This document shows positions 18,240 to 27,989 of a stretch of DNA of 64,000 nt, one piece after another (the first letter of the stretch is position 1; each line of letters begins with the position of its first letter). Below the pieces are notes generated by a model. It ran no database searches, had not been told where the DNA came from, and worked only from the letters and a program-made list of their open reading frames with translations. This DNA comes from Nostoc linckia FACHB-104 (lineage in GTDB: Bacteria; Cyanobacteriota; Cyanobacteriia; Cyanobacteriales; Nostocaceae). Location: the NCBI RefSeq assembly GCF_014696615.1, contig NZ_JACJQJ010000013.1:95620-159619 (forward strand), written 5' to 3'. Position numbers and translations under genes: made by a program.

Positions 18240-18854
18240 ATGCTGATTTTTTCACTAGCTATCTCTTACCTCAAGGAAAACTTTGCTCTGAATAAATCTG
18301 AAAATCAGCAATTTTTTACAGATTGTTTTGACAGTTTACTTACGATCACAGAATTAGCAAGGCAATATCTTGACAGATTTCAAACTAACTTCATTAGCTT
18401 GGTAAAACGCTCACCAACTTTCGAGAATGTAGCCAAAATGGTGCTATCATCTCCTTTATTAGATTGAGCAAGATTTTATCGATCACCATTCTTACTGGCT
18501 ACAGAAGAGTCTTTAGAAATTGCGATTGAGGATAAAGCCGAAACTGTTAGAGGTTGCATTGACGTTTTAGTTATGCAATAACAACTACTGTTGTCAGCAA
18601 TTGAATCTAAAAGAGCTAATTTTGAACTTTTAGAAGCTATACCTCAAGCAATCGCTTATATGCTGATTAATGCTCATTCAGACAAAACTATGTCTGGCTG
18701 TGTAACTAGTGGAGAAGATTGCCAGTTTATCAAGCTCATCAAGCAAGATAAATCTGAGGATGCTTTGTCTAATAAATTTACTTTATCCAAGCGAGAAAAT
18801 GAATTATATCAAGTTCTCAGGATATTAAAAAAATTAAGTCAAATTTTGAGTTGA
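18240..18854 (+). pseudogene. decayed PD-(D/E)XK-type (type I R-like) nuclease family gene
   Basis: One frame runs from about 18240 to 18854 and is broken only by TGA at 18465 and TAA at 18579. Joined across the stops it gives about 204 codons that read like the cyanobacterial family of small type-I-R-like nuclease proteins: YLDRFQTNFISLVKRSP, FENVAKMVLSSPLLD, then ARFYRSPFLL, TVRGCIDVLV (Asp), AIESKRANF (E-x-K), and EAIPQAIAYMLINAH (Gln). The same D - ExK - Q layout is seen in the intact gene at 9758. It ends three bases before the cysteine desulfurase start. Two independent nonsense codons argue for decay rather than one read error. A short frame at 18058-18192 upstream is unrelated or unreadable. 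Confidence 0.8.
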
Positions 18855-18856
18855 TT

Positions 18857-20023
18857 ATGTCGAATCGCCCCATCTACCTAGATTGCCATGCTACTACCCC
18901 CGTTGATGAACGAGTATTAGCAGCAATGCTGCCTTATTTCACAGAAAAGTTTGGTAATCCAGCAAGTATCAGTCACGTTTACGGTTGGGAAGCAGAAGCA
19001 GCGGTTAAACAAACGCGAGAGATTTTAGCAGCAGCTATTAACGCCTCACCAGAAGAAATTGTGATTACTAGTGGTGCTACAGAAGCCAATAATTTAGCCA
19101 TTAAAGGAATAGCAGAAGCTTATTTTCAAAAAGGACAACATATTATTACTGTAGCGACAGAACATAAAGCTGTTCTCGACCCCTGTAACTATTTAAAAAC
19201 ACTGGGTTTTGACATTACAGTGCTACCCGTCCAAAAAGATGGGTTAATTGATTTAAATGAGTTAGAAAAAGCTATACGTCCAGAGACAATTTTAGTGTCG
19301 GTGATGGCTGCAAATAATGAAATTGGGGTATTACAGCCACTGTCAGCCATTGGCGAAATCTGCCGCGATCGCAATATTATTTTCCACACCGATGCTGCCC
19401 AAGCTATTGGTAAAATTCCCTTGGATGTGCAAGCCCAGAAAATTGACTTGATGTCACTGACTGCACATAAAGTATATGGGCCCAAAGGTATCGGCGCGCT
19501 ATATGTCCGCAGACGCAACCCCAGAGTCCAACTAGCCCCGCAACAACATGGCGGTGGACATGAACGAGGAATGCGATCGGGTACTTTATATACACCGCAA
19601 ATCGTCGGCTTTGGTAAAGCTGTAGAAATCGCCCTAGGAGAACAAGCCACAGAAAACCAACGCATCACAGCACTGAGACTCAAACTTTGGGAACAGCTTT
19701 CCCAAATACCAGGAGTTCATATCAACGGACATCCAACCCAACGCCTAGCAGGAAACCTGAGTATCAGCGTTGATGGCGTAGACGGGGCTGCACTTAGCTT
19801 AGGATTACAACCAATCATGGCAGTTTCATCCGGTTCTGCTTGTAACTCAACCAGTACAGCACCTTCCCACGTTCTCACCGCCTTGGGACACCCCTCACAG
19901 CTAGCCTATGCATCAGTACGCTTTGGCATTGGTCGTTTCAATACCCCAGAGGAGATTGATATCGTAGCCAAACACGCGATCGCCACTATTCAGAGTTTAC
20001 GCAAGCAGGCTAGTTTGGTGTGA
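18857..20023 (+). CDS. cysteine desulfurase (NifS/IscS family, group I)
   Basis: A 388-residue PLP enzyme converting cysteine to alanine and enzyme-bound persulfide for Fe-S cluster and thiocofactor synthesis. ATG at 18857 (MSNRPIYLDCHATTP) is preferred to the TTG at 18851. Visible features: SGATEANNLAIKG, the cofactor loop TEHKAVLDP, HTDAAQAIGK, the PLP lysine in SLTAHKVYGPKG, and the catalytic Cys in SSGSACNST, which marks the long-loop NifS/IscS group rather than SufS. The adjacent genes are not nif or isc genes, so it is probably a housekeeping or stand-alone copy. Confidence 0.92.
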   Translation: MSNRPIYLDCHATTPVDERVLAAMLPYFTEKFGNPASISHVYGWEAEAAVKQTREILAAAINASPEEIVITSGATEANNLAIKGIAEAYFQKGQHIITVATEHKAVLDPCNYLKTLGFDITVLPVQKDGLIDLNELEKAIRPETILVSVMAANNEIGVLQPLSAIGEICRDRNIIFHTDAAQAIGKIPLDVQAQKIDLMSLTAHKVYGPKGIGALYVRRRNPRVQLAPQQHGGGHERGMRSGTLYTPQIVGFGKAVEIALGEQATENQRITALRLKLWEQLSQIPGVHINGHPTQRLAGNLSISVDGVDGAALSLGLQPIMAVSSGSACNSTSTAPSHVLTALGHPSQLAYASVRFGIGRFNTPEEIDIVAKHAIATIQSLRKQASLV

Positions 20024-20029
20024 GGAATT

Positions 20030-20108
20030 GGGGATTGGGGACTGGGGACTGGGGACTGGGGACTGGGAAATGAGGGAGATAAGGGAGATGAGGGAGATGA
20101 GGGAGACA
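20030..20108. repeat. GGGGACT heptamer array and GGGAGAT-type repeat
   Basis: About five GGGGACT units (with a GGGGATT) run directly into GAGGGAGAT 9-bp repeats in the convergent spacer between the desulfurase and cyanophycinase genes. STRR-type low-complexity DNA. Near 20140 CCAATGC CCAATGC copies also appear. Confidence 0.8.
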
Positions 20109-20166
20109 AAACCAAATGACAAATGACAAATCCCAATTACCCATGCCCAATGCCCAATGCCCCATT

Positions 20167-21303
20167 TCAATACGGATCTGAACTAAACCTTCCCCGCTTG
20201 ACGCTGCGGAGATAATAACCTCTGGTGGGCAGGTTTTTGAGGTCGAAGGTATCGCCACGGGGGACACGCCAAATTTTGTAGTCGTGAAATGTTAAAGGTG
20301 TACGAGGTTTGCAAATTTCTGGGGGATGATCGCCCAAGACAAAGTATGCTGCACCTCTCCCCATGACTTTGGCTATCCCGTATTTGTCAATGACAACCGA
20401 TGTTTCTTCGCTAATGGCGATACCTAAAGCACGCTGAGTTCTGCCATCCTGAATTTGACGGGCGATAAAAGCCATAATTCGCCCCATTCTTTTACGCCTG
20501 TCAAAGTGGGTATCGACAATTGCTCCTGCTAAATACCTCCAGTTAAAAAAGTGATAACTGAAGGTAATATCCTTATAAGGATCTTCCAAAGCATCTCTGG
20601 TTTCAATGCCTTCTTCAGAAGAAGCACAAGCATCATAAACAAATTCACTTTGGATCATTGCACCCGCGCTAGTACCCCCAATACCACCACCTCTGGCGTA
20701 AACAGAGTGAATCGCAGCCTGTAGCTTAGTATTTTTCCAGTTGCGAATATATTGACATTGGTCGCCGCCAGCAATGAAAATTACATCTGCTCTGCGGATT
20801 TTATCAATAATCTCCCCTTTGTTGGCATCATGGCGATTACTAATAATCAGCGTCTCTACAGACCTCACGCCTTTCATCCCTTGAATCGGCCGATTGTAAT
20901 CGTGATTACCATAGGTGCGTAGAACTACAACATTCACTTTGGTCGCGCAGTTAGTACCACCTCTAACCTGATGGATCATCCATTGAATCGCCTCCTCTAC
21001 ATCCGGGCCACCTCCACCCAGGTTAAGAACAGGCCCAGCTAGGTGAGGTAAGGCAGGTAAAGCAGGTAAGGTCGGTACAGGCGATAAAGAATCGACATTT
21101 TCGGGAATAATGTCCTGAAAATAGCGTCTCAAGTTTGCTGTAATATGGGTTATGAAGGTATTTCCCATCTTCAGCAACATGGTTCCTAGGTTCTTTAACC
21201 ACTTTGCTATATTTGGAAAGGCCTTGGTCATGCTAACCTTCTGGTGCAAACTGCAAATATTGCTAACTCTCTCACCAGAAGGGGTGTAATTCCCAGCGTA
21301 CAA
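20167..21303 (-). CDS. cyanophycinase-family serine peptidase (S51)
   Basis: A 378-residue homologue of cyanophycinase, which hydrolyses the arginine-aspartate storage polymer cyanophycin to beta-Asp-Arg dipeptide. The catalytic Ser is in GGIGGTSAGAM, preceded by DVIFIAGGDQCQYI and followed by the His/Glu-rich segment ITFSYHFFNWRYLAGAIVDTHFDRRKRMGR. The N-terminal 80 to 90 residues before VLNLGGGGPDVEEAI are an extra extension with an amphipathic helix and a Pro/Leu repeat (PALPALPHLAG). An alternative start lies at 21231 (MTKAFPNIAK). No cphA lies next to it, and it belongs to a diverged subgroup, so the substrate may not be bulk cyanophycin. Confidence 0.85.
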   Translation of the reverse strand: MYAGNYTPSGERVSNICSLHQKVSMTKAFPNIAKWLKNLGTMLLKMGNTFITHITANLRRYFQDIIPENVDSLSPVPTLPALPALPHLAGPVLNLGGGGPDVEEAIQWMIHQVRGGTNCATKVNVVVLRTYGNHDYNRPIQGMKGVRSVETLIISNRHDANKGEIIDKIRRADVIFIAGGDQCQYIRNWKNTKLQAAIHSVYARGGGIGGTSAGAMIQSEFVYDACASSEEGIETRDALEDPYKDITFSYHFFNWRYLAGAIVDTHFDRRKRMGRIMAFIARQIQDGRTQRALGIAISEETSVVIDKYGIAKVMGRGAAYFVLGDHPPEICKPRTPLTFHDYKIWRVPRGDTFDLKNLPTRGYYLRSVKRGRFSSDPY

Positions 21304-21380
21304 GGCTTGTACTGTTTTTTAATGCCAAAAATGCAGAGTTATATTTTATTCTCTGTTTGGTTTTTTGCTGCTTGTGCAAT

Positions 21381-22571
21381 TTAAAACCATTCTACTCGCG
21401 ATCGCTCTTGCACCACTCGCTGATAAACATCTTCGGTTTGCAGGGCTAATTTTGGCCAGCTAAAGCGTTTCTCTAAATCCTCATAAGCATTATCTATCAG
21501 CCATTGGCGATAACCAGGATTTTTCAAAACTTCTAAAATACCCCACGCAATTGAGTCGGGACTGTTCACCCAGGTAACAATGCCTGTTTTAGTGTGTTGC
21601 ACTACTTCCGGAAAACCACCTGTATCAGATACAACCACAGGAACACGAGAGGCAAAGCTTTCTAATGCAACTATACCAAAGGGTTCATAAAGACTGGGGA
21701 AAACTGCACAGTCAGCCACAGTCTGAAATTTATCTAAGTATTCATCAGAAAGGAAACCAGTAAAATAGCATTTATGCCAAATTCCCAAATCCCAAGCTTG
21801 ACGCTTCAGATGGTCAGTATTACCACCACCAACAATCACAAATTTGACATTACCACCCATTTCCCACAGAACCTTGGGTGCAGCATTGAGTAATAAAGGC
21901 ACACCCTTTTCATAGGTCATGCGCCCAACATAATAAACAATTTTTTCATAATCTTCAGCAAATTGACGGCGAAAAGCTGGAGCATGAAAATCTTCATGAT
22001 GCTGTTTCTTTTCTGGCCGAATACCGTTAAAGATGACATCAATTTTGTCCCAAGGGCTGTGTAATGCTCTTTCTACTTCTTGGCGCATATATTCACTACA
22101 AACGATAATTCGCCAAGCGTTAAAAGCTAACAGATTTTCTTTACCACTAATATAGCGTTGGGTGTCTGTATGCAGACCGTTGTAGCGTCCGTATTCAGTT
22201 GCATGAATTGTCGCAATTAAAGGTACTTTAAAGTTATTTTTGAGAGCGATCGCCGCATCACCAACTAACCAATCATGAGCATGAATTAAATCAAAAGGGC
22301 CTTCTTCCAGCATCAACTTGCCGCCATGATGCCCCATGCTATCGTTCAAGTTTACTATCCAGTGAAAAAAGTCTCTACTAGTAGCAACCGGCACTCGATG
22401 TATATGTACTCCCTCAACTAATTCATACATCGAAGCCTGGCCATGCTCCACAGTAATCAAGTGGATTTCATGTCCTAATTTCACTAATTCCGGATATAAC
22501 TCCCCTACATGGCGAGCGATTCCACCCACAATTCTGGGTGGAAACTCCCAACTTAACACTAATATCTTCAT
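21381..22571 (-). CDS. glycosyltransferase family 4
   Basis: A 396-residue GT-B fold enzyme. The N-terminus LSWEFPPRIVGGIARHV is the acceptor-side glycine loop; FDLIHAHDWLVGDAAIAL and IATIHATEYGR follow; and the donor side has VYYVGRMTYEKGVPLLLNA and the E-x7-E nucleotide-sugar motif (EPFGIVALE) with SDTGGFPEVV. The N-terminal half resembles glycogen/starch synthases, but the protein is shorter. It probably transfers a hexose from a nucleotide sugar onto a polysaccharide or lipid; acceptor not readable. No other glycan genes are adjacent. Confidence 0.9.
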   Translation of the reverse strand: MKILVLSWEFPPRIVGGIARHVGELYPELVKLGHEIHLITVEHGQASMYELVEGVHIHRVPVATSRDFFHWIVNLNDSMGHHGGKLMLEEGPFDLIHAHDWLVGDAAIALKNNFKVPLIATIHATEYGRYNGLHTDTQRYISGKENLLAFNAWRIIVCSEYMRQEVERALHSPWDKIDVIFNGIRPEKKQHHEDFHAPAFRRQFAEDYEKIVYYVGRMTYEKGVPLLLNAAPKVLWEMGGNVKFVIVGGGNTDHLKRQAWDLGIWHKCYFTGFLSDEYLDKFQTVADCAVFPSLYEPFGIVALESFASRVPVVVSDTGGFPEVVQHTKTGIVTWVNSPDSIAWGILEVLKNPGYRQWLIDNAYEDLEKRFSWPKLALQTEDVYQRVVQERSRVEWF

Positions 22572-23084
22572 TAACTGGACTCCCCGAAGCTTTTCAAATT
22601 GATAAATAGCTAAAATCTATAATTTATCTAAAGGTACAAGTGTGACAATTAGAGTGAGTATATATACTAAAATTGTCAATATTCTTAACATTCTCTTTGG
22701 ATTCATCTGTCTGTAAATATGAATATTAGTGAAGCTAACTTTTCATATTTACCTTCATATGCATTCAATAAATTGCCATGATACAGCAACTTCAGATTAA
22801 TTGCTCAAAAATCTTCAACTCCTATAGATATATAGCTGAAGGGCGAAGGTAAAAATATTGCGATTTATATTAGGAATCCAGACAGAAAAAGGCTTTAGGT
22901 CTGTGTATCTGTCGCATTCTTTTTTTAATTGGTATTATTAGACAAATTTTGCATAAAAAGCCCAAAAAATAACGGAAATACTGCATCAAAGCTGTGTTTC
23001 CGTTAATAATTTTTATTTAGTTAGAGATAAGGGGGATTTGGGACTGCTTCCATGCCCAATGCCCAATGCCCCATACCCAATTAA
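22572..23084. other. intergenic stretch with a solo repeat-A end
   Basis: No gene seen. At 22909-22935 the sequence TGTCGCATTC followed by a T-tract and AATTGGTAT is a single end of MITE-like repeat A. Further right, CCAATGC repeats (about 23050-23080) lie by the lepA stop codon. Two gene units end or begin here: the glycosyltransferase upstream region and the lepA 3' flank. Confidence 0.55.
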
Positions 23085-24896
23085 TTAACTTTGATCCAGT
23101 CGCAATACTGCCATAAATGCTTCTTGAGGAACATCTACCGTACCTACAGATTTCATCCGCTTTTTACCTTTTGCTTGCTTTTGCAAAAGTTTTTTCTTCC
23201 GGCTGATGTCACCACCGTAGCATTTGGCTAGTACGTCTTTCCGCAAAGCGGGGATGTGTTCACTGGCGATGACTTTACTACCAATACTCGCTTGAATCGG
23301 TACTTTAAATTGATGGCGGGGAATCAGTTCTTTCAACTTCTCAGCCATTGAGCGACCGACGTTGTAAGCTTTATCGCGATGCACAATCATCGCTAAAGAA
23401 TCCACCGGATCGCCATTAATCATAATATCCAGCTTCACCAAAGGATTTTCGCGATAACCAATCAGGTGATATTCCATACTGGCATAACCACGCGATCGCG
23501 ATTTCATTTGGTCAAAAAAGTCTGTAACTACTTCAGCCAAAGGCAACTCATAAGTTAAGGTTGTCCGCCCTTGGGTAAGATATTTCATATCCTTGAAAAT
23601 CCCCCGACGGTTTTGTGATAACTCCATCAACGTACCCACGTAAGTTTCAGGAGTAATCATTTCCACCTTAACGTAAGGCTCCTCAATCTTTTCGCGCTCG
23701 TTGGGAGAGGGTAAATGGCTAGGATTATCTATATACAGTTCCTCACCCTTCAAAGTCGTCACTTTATAAACTACTGAAGGCGCTGTAATAATTAAATCTA
23801 AGTTATATTCCCGTTCCAAGCGTTCTTGCACAATTTCCATGTGCAGCAAACCCAAGAATCCACAACGGAAACCAAACCCCATCGCACTAGAAGTTTCTGG
23901 TTCGTAATGTAGCGCCGCATCATTAAGCCTGAGCTTTTCTAAAGCTTCCCGCAAGTCTTCAAATTGGTCAGCATCAATGGGAAACATCCCGCAAAAGACC
24001 ATTGGATTGGCTTCTGTGTAACCTGGTAAAGGTTCTGAGGCTTTAGCGTTAGACAGAGTAATGGTATCACCCACCCGCGCATCAGCTACGGCTTTAATGG
24101 CGGCGGCTAAATAACCTACTTCCCCAGCGTGCAGTTCATTAACTTGCTTTTGAGTGGGAGAAAGCACCCCTAACTCGTCAATTTCATATTCTTTATCAGA
24201 AGCCATCAAATAAACGCGATCGCCTTTTTTGAGGCTACCATCCATCACTCGGAAGTAAACAATTACGCCCCGGTAGCTGTCATAGTAGCTATCAAAAATT
24301 AACGCCCGCAAGCGCTGATCTACATTGTTGGGGGCTGGCGGTACCCGTTCGACAATTGTTTCTAAAATCTCATTAATGCCAATACCTTCTTTGGCTGAGG
24401 CTAAAATCGCACCACTGCAATCTAAACCGATAATTTCTTCAATTTCGCCAATAACTCTGTCTGGTTCTGCACCTGGTAAGTCGATTTTATTCAACACCGG
24501 AATAATTTCCAGGTTATGTTCCAGAGCCAAATACACATTCGCTAAAGTTTGAGCTTCTACGCCTTGGGAAGCATCAACCACTAACAACGCTCCTTCGCAA
24601 GCAGCAAGAGAACGTGACACCTCATAGGAAAAATCCACGTGTCCCGGCGTATCAATCAAATTCAGCACATACTGCTGACCATCTTTAGCAGTGTAATTCA
24701 TCCGGGCAGCTTGCAGCTTAATGGTAATGCCGCGCTCCCGTTCCAAATCCATATTGTCGAGAAACTGCTCCTTCATCTGCCGATCTTCAACAGTACCAGT
24801 GGCTTGGAGTAAGCGATCGGCAAGGGTGGATTTCCCGTGGTCGATGTGAGCAATAATACAAAAATTGCGAATGCGAACTGCGGGAACGTCAGTCAT
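23085..24896 (-). CDS. lepA: elongation factor 4 (LepA), translational GTPase
   Basis: A 603-residue GTPase that binds the ribosome and acts on stalled or pre-translocation states. G motifs are all present: [37 protein letters not shown]. Domains II to V follow, and the C-terminal domain specific to LepA is evident ([46 protein letters not shown]). Length is the normal family length. It stands alone on the minus strand; a strong hairpin lies 65-120 bases upstream of the start. Confidence 0.98.
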   Translation of the reverse strand: MTDVPAVRIRNFCIIAHIDHGKSTLADRLLQATGTVEDRQMKEQFLDNMDLERERGITIKLQAARMNYTAKDGQQYVLNLIDTPGHVDFSYEVSRSLAACEGALLVVDASQGVEAQTLANVYLALEHNLEIIPVLNKIDLPGAEPDRVIGEIEEIIGLDCSGAILASAKEGIGINEILETIVERVPPAPNNVDQRLRALIFDSYYDSYRGVIVYFRVMDGSLKKGDRVYLMASDKEYEIDELGVLSPTQKQVNELHAGEVGYLAAAIKAVADARVGDTITLSNAKASEPLPGYTEANPMVFCGMFPIDADQFEDLREALEKLRLNDAALHYEPETSSAMGFGFRCGFLGLLHMEIVQERLEREYNLDLIITAPSVVYKVTTLKGEELYIDNPSHLPSPNEREKIEEPYVKVEMITPETYVGTLMELSQNRRGIFKDMKYLTQGRTTLTYELPLAEVVTDFFDQMKSRSRGYASMEYHLIGYRENPLVKLDIMINGDPVDSLAMIVHRDKAYNVGRSMAEKLKELIPRHQFKVPIQASIGSKVIASEHIPALRKDVLAKCYGGDISRKKKLLQKQAKGKKRMKSVGTVDVPQEAFMAVLRLDQS

Positions 24897-24960
24897 ATAC
24901 TATTTTTGCTGAAAAAGCAACCAAGGTAGAGAGAGCAAATTACTTAATGTATTTTAATGC

Positions 24961-25016
24961 TTTCTTAGGCAACGACGCTGCTATTCGGGCGAGAGAACCG
25001 TCGTTAGCCAAAGAAA
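24961..25016. promoter_or_regulatory. long imperfect hairpin upstream of lepA
   Basis: Left arm TTTCTT-A-GGC-AACGACG (24961-24977) pairs with right arm CGTCGTT-A-GCC-A-AAGAAA (24999-25016). That is 7 bp, a one-base bulge, 3 bp, an A-A mismatch and 6 bp, 16 pairs in total, around a 21-base loop. In the minus orientation it falls in the lepA leader. No U-tract follows tightly on either strand. It could be a leader structure or a small RNA. Elsewhere in 24897-25407 I see no gene. Confidence 0.55.
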
Positions 25017-25407
25017 TCTTTGTTAATTGTCATTTGTCATTGGTTATTGGTCGTTTGTCAAGATAAATTTTTATCTCCCCATTACCCATTCCCATTTTCC
25101 CTTCGGCCGATGGTATTGATCAACCAGAAGCGTACAATAAAGATGTATAAGTACATAGTGTAAAGAGCGTGGTAATTCCAGGCGTAATTGCCCGTAAATT
25201 ATAGATTTACTGACACAAATTCAATAGAGCTACTGTTTGGTATCTTCTATGAAAATTGCCACTTGCGAGGAGAAGCTGTTACTTTGGTACAATTTCGGGG
25301 AACTATGTAACTATAATTTTTTTCCTTTGTCAGTAAACTGAGCCGAAATTTATAAGAGTACTGCTTTAAAAAGCTTTTGACACAACAATTTCAGTGCATA
25401 TAAACCT

Positions 25408-25644
25408 ATGAATATGAAAGAGAAAGCTACGGATGCGGACAACAGACAAGCCGATAAGGTAGAAATAGCTGTCCGCCTAGACTCCGAGTTAGTAGAGCAA
25501 ATTCAGCATTTAACCAATGACCCTAGCAAAGTGATTGAGGTGGCAATTCGGCAATGGTTGCGGGGTGATATTCCTAGAGATGATGAATTGACACGTACTC
25601 CGGTACGCGCTCCGATTCCACCTCGAGGTGAATGGAACGACTGA
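25408..25644 (+). CDS. small ribbon-helix-helix protein
   Basis: A 78-residue protein with a predicted RHH fold: strand KVEIAVRLD, helix SELVEQIQHL, then SKVIEVAIRQWLRG. RHH proteins bind DNA as dimers through the strand, often as antitoxins or small repressors. The basic/proline C-tail (VRAPIPPRGEW) is typical of a conserved cyanobacterial small protein. No toxin-like gene is adjacent on the same strand, so an autonomous regulator is as likely as an antitoxin. ATG at 25408 or 25414. Confidence 0.7.
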   Translation: MNMKEKATDADNRQADKVEIAVRLDSELVEQIQHLTNDPSKVIEVAIRQWLRGDIPRDDELTRTPVRAPIPPRGEWND

Positions 25645-25781
25645 ATTCATAAATAAACTGTAAATAAAAAATCAAAAGAATGTAAAGTTTGCCACTTTGG
25701 CTGACAAAATATCCAAAACGTTCAACCAAAGGCTCAAAAGCTGTAATAATTTATGCCAGACTTTAAGCAGCTTTAGTAATA

Positions 25782-27569
25782 ATGTTGTCGGCTGCTAATC
25801 GTATATCCAACTCGATAATGACTATTACTGCCCATTCGCAATTGCCCAACTTATTCTCCCAGAATCGAAACTCTATTAATCATCAGACAGACTATATGTT
25901 ACCAACTCTAGGAGCCGAGTTGGTATATACACAAGATGGGTCAGGACGTTACCTGACTTTTTATTGGCAGCACAGTGAAATCCTAGGGTTAAATCCTGAG
26001 CAGATAGTTGATGAGCTTGATGAGGAAGCCAACTTTGTCCCAGTGGATAAGGTGGCTTATTTGGAACGGTTACACCAGATTTTGACAAATTTGGTGCCCG
26101 AAAAATTGCAATGTTGGTTTAGTTACGGGCAGGAATTATTTGAGTTGGAGTTGGTAATCACTCCGATTATGCCGCAATTGGGTAAAGCGGCTACTACAGT
26201 TTTGGTCATGGGACGGTTACTGCAAGCGAAAGTCAACATCAACAAAGTAGATGTGATTGCCAAAACACCTACACAGATAGAGTTGGCTGTCCGCTCACAG
26301 CAGCATCAAAAACTGGTGAACCGAATTACCAAAAATATTCGTCGCAACCTAGATATAGACATTATTTGGCAACAAACAGTTGATAGTTTGGGAAAAGTAC
26401 TGCGGCTAGAGCGCTGTATTATTTGTCCTTACCAGCCTTCTAGCCAAAAAGTACGGGTAATAGCAGAGTATCATCAGCCAGAGTGCAAATCTCTGTTGGG
26501 TGTAGACATAGATTTAGCTGCTGAACCTGCTTTTGCTCAGGCTGTGGCTACCCTGGAACCAGTAGTAGTAAAAGCACCAGGGTCTAGTCTATGCCCCAAC
26601 CAGAAAATTTTAGTGGTGGCGACATCCTATCAAGACCAAGCAAATGGTTTGGTGGCGTTGAATTTGCGAGATGAATGCTACCCGCTAACAGATGCAGAAA
26701 TTGAGCTAGCGAAAGAAGTAGCGGATCAGTTAGGGACTGCGATCGCTCATGCTACTTTGTACAAAGAATTGGAAGTAGCGCGTCAAAAAGCCGAAGATGC
26801 TTCCCGTCTCAAGAGTGAATTTCTAGCTAACGTCTCCCATGAAATTCGTACCCCCCTGAATGGGATGATCGGATTTTTAAAGCTGATTTTGGAGGGTATG
26901 GCAGACGATCCAGAAGAACAAAATCAGTTTTTGTTAGAAGCGCATCAGTTATCAATCCACCTGCTCAATATCATCAACGATATTTTGGATATTGCCAAAA
27001 TTGAAGCAGGTAAAATGGAGCTTGATTGTACTCCTGTGCAATTGGCTGAGTTATTTAACGATGTAGAAAGTTTCATGCGTCCTCAAGCCGAGATGAGAAA
27101 CCTCAGCTTCCAGATGCAAATGCCCCCCACTTCTGATGAAATAATTGTTCAAGGTAACTACCAACGACTGTTACAAGTAATGCTGAATTTGGTAGGTAAT
27201 GCAATTAAATTTACTCAAGAAGGTGGTATTACTATCAGTGCTGATATTGTCATTAAAAAGGCTAAATTCCAGGAACAGCAATATCCTGGCATGGTAAAAG
27301 TGCGCGTAGCAGATACAGGTATTGGTGTTTCTTTAGACAAGCAAGATAAACTATTTCAATTATTTTCTCAAGTTGATGGTTCCCGTACCCGACAGTATGG
27401 GGGAACTGGTTTAGGACTGGCTATATCTCAAAAGCTAGTAGAAGCAATGGGTGGTGAAGTCAATTTTTACAGCTTAGGTGAAGGACTTGGTTCGACAGTG
27501 ACATTTACTGTACCCTTGTATCAACAACCAGTAATTGTTACCTGTGGTGACGATTGTCTTGGGAAATAG
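25782..27569 (+). CDS. GAF-domain sensor histidine kinase
   Basis: A 595-residue soluble hybrid-less kinase. The N-terminal 130 residues look PAS-like. A GAF domain occupies about 190-330, followed by a short coiled helix. The phosphoacceptor box is FLANVSHEIRTPLNGMIGF. The ATPase part has the N box (QVMLNLVGNAIKFT), G1 (VRVADTGIGVSLD), F box (FQLFSQVDGSRTRQYGG) and G2 (TGLGLAISQKLVEAMGG). There is no receiver domain and no response regulator next door. No membrane segments. The GAF domain has Cys residues but no phycobilin-type DXCF motif that I can see. An alternative start is 25818 (MTITAHSQLP). Confidence 0.9.
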   Translation: MLSAANRISNSIMTITAHSQLPNLFSQNRNSINHQTDYMLPTLGAELVYTQDGSGRYLTFYWQHSEILGLNPEQIVDELDEEANFVPVDKVAYLERLHQILTNLVPEKLQCWFSYGQELFELELVITPIMPQLGKAATTVLVMGRLLQAKVNINKVDVIAKTPTQIELAVRSQQHQKLVNRITKNIRRNLDIDIIWQQTVDSLGKVLRLERCIICPYQPSSQKVRVIAEYHQPECKSLLGVDIDLAAEPAFAQAVATLEPVVVKAPGSSLCPNQKILVVATSYQDQANGLVALNLRDECYPLTDAEIELAKEVADQLGTAIAHATLYKELEVARQKAEDASRLKSEFLANVSHEIRTPLNGMIGFLKLILEGMADDPEEQNQFLLEAHQLSIHLLNIINDILDIAKIEAGKMELDCTPVQLAELFNDVESFMRPQAEMRNLSFQMQMPPTSDEIIVQGNYQRLLQVMLNLVGNAIKFTQEGGITISADIVIKKAKFQEQQYPGMVKVRVADTGIGVSLDKQDKLFQLFSQVDGSRTRQYGGTGLGLAISQKLVEAMGGEVNFYSLGEGLGSTVTFTVPLYQQPVIVTCGDDCLGK

Positions 27570-27989
27570 GGATTGGGGACTAGGAAAGGGAAAAGGGGAA
27601 GGGGGAAAGGGGAAAGGTGAAAGAGCGACCTAAGCAAATCTCTGCAGCTTGGGAAGTATTTTTTGATGATAAAAATGTTCTGCAGTTACTTACCTGGGGT
27701 AGTAGTCTGCTAAATCTGCTGTTTGCTGACTCAGAACTGTTTGGTAGGTGCGATCGCGCTTTTGCGTTTACGTAATAATGGAATCAGAACAAGGGAAATC
27801 AAGGGAACTAAGCACAGTAACTAATCATCAATACCCTATATTCCATCACTCATCAGAAATAAATCTCCATGAGCAGGTAGACTTTATTGTTACCATGTCC
27901 ATCGCTCACACAGATGTTATTTTAAATTTAGAGCATTAAACCCGTCAGCGTTGGGTGGCAGAAATTAATAAAAATAACCAAAAATTAAT
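27570..27989. other. intergenic stretch with a possible 52-codon remnant
   Basis: Directly after the kinase lies a G/A-rich low-complexity block (about 27583-27615). A GTG-started frame at 27617-27775 encodes about 52 residues (ERPKQISAAWEVFFDDKNVL, then WGSSLLNLLFADSE) and may be a remnant; it has no recognisable family. A further frame at 27748-27939 has no support. Otherwise empty. Confidence 0.35.

Noticed and set aside
25408..25644. Antitoxin of a toxin-antitoxin pair
   Set aside because: The neighbour is a histidine kinase after a 137-bp gap and no toxin-like gene is adjacent, so only an RHH protein is claimed.
27748..27939. 63-codon frame upstream of the FHA gene
   Set aside because: No recognisable domain, no SD; overlaps the end of another small remnant frame.
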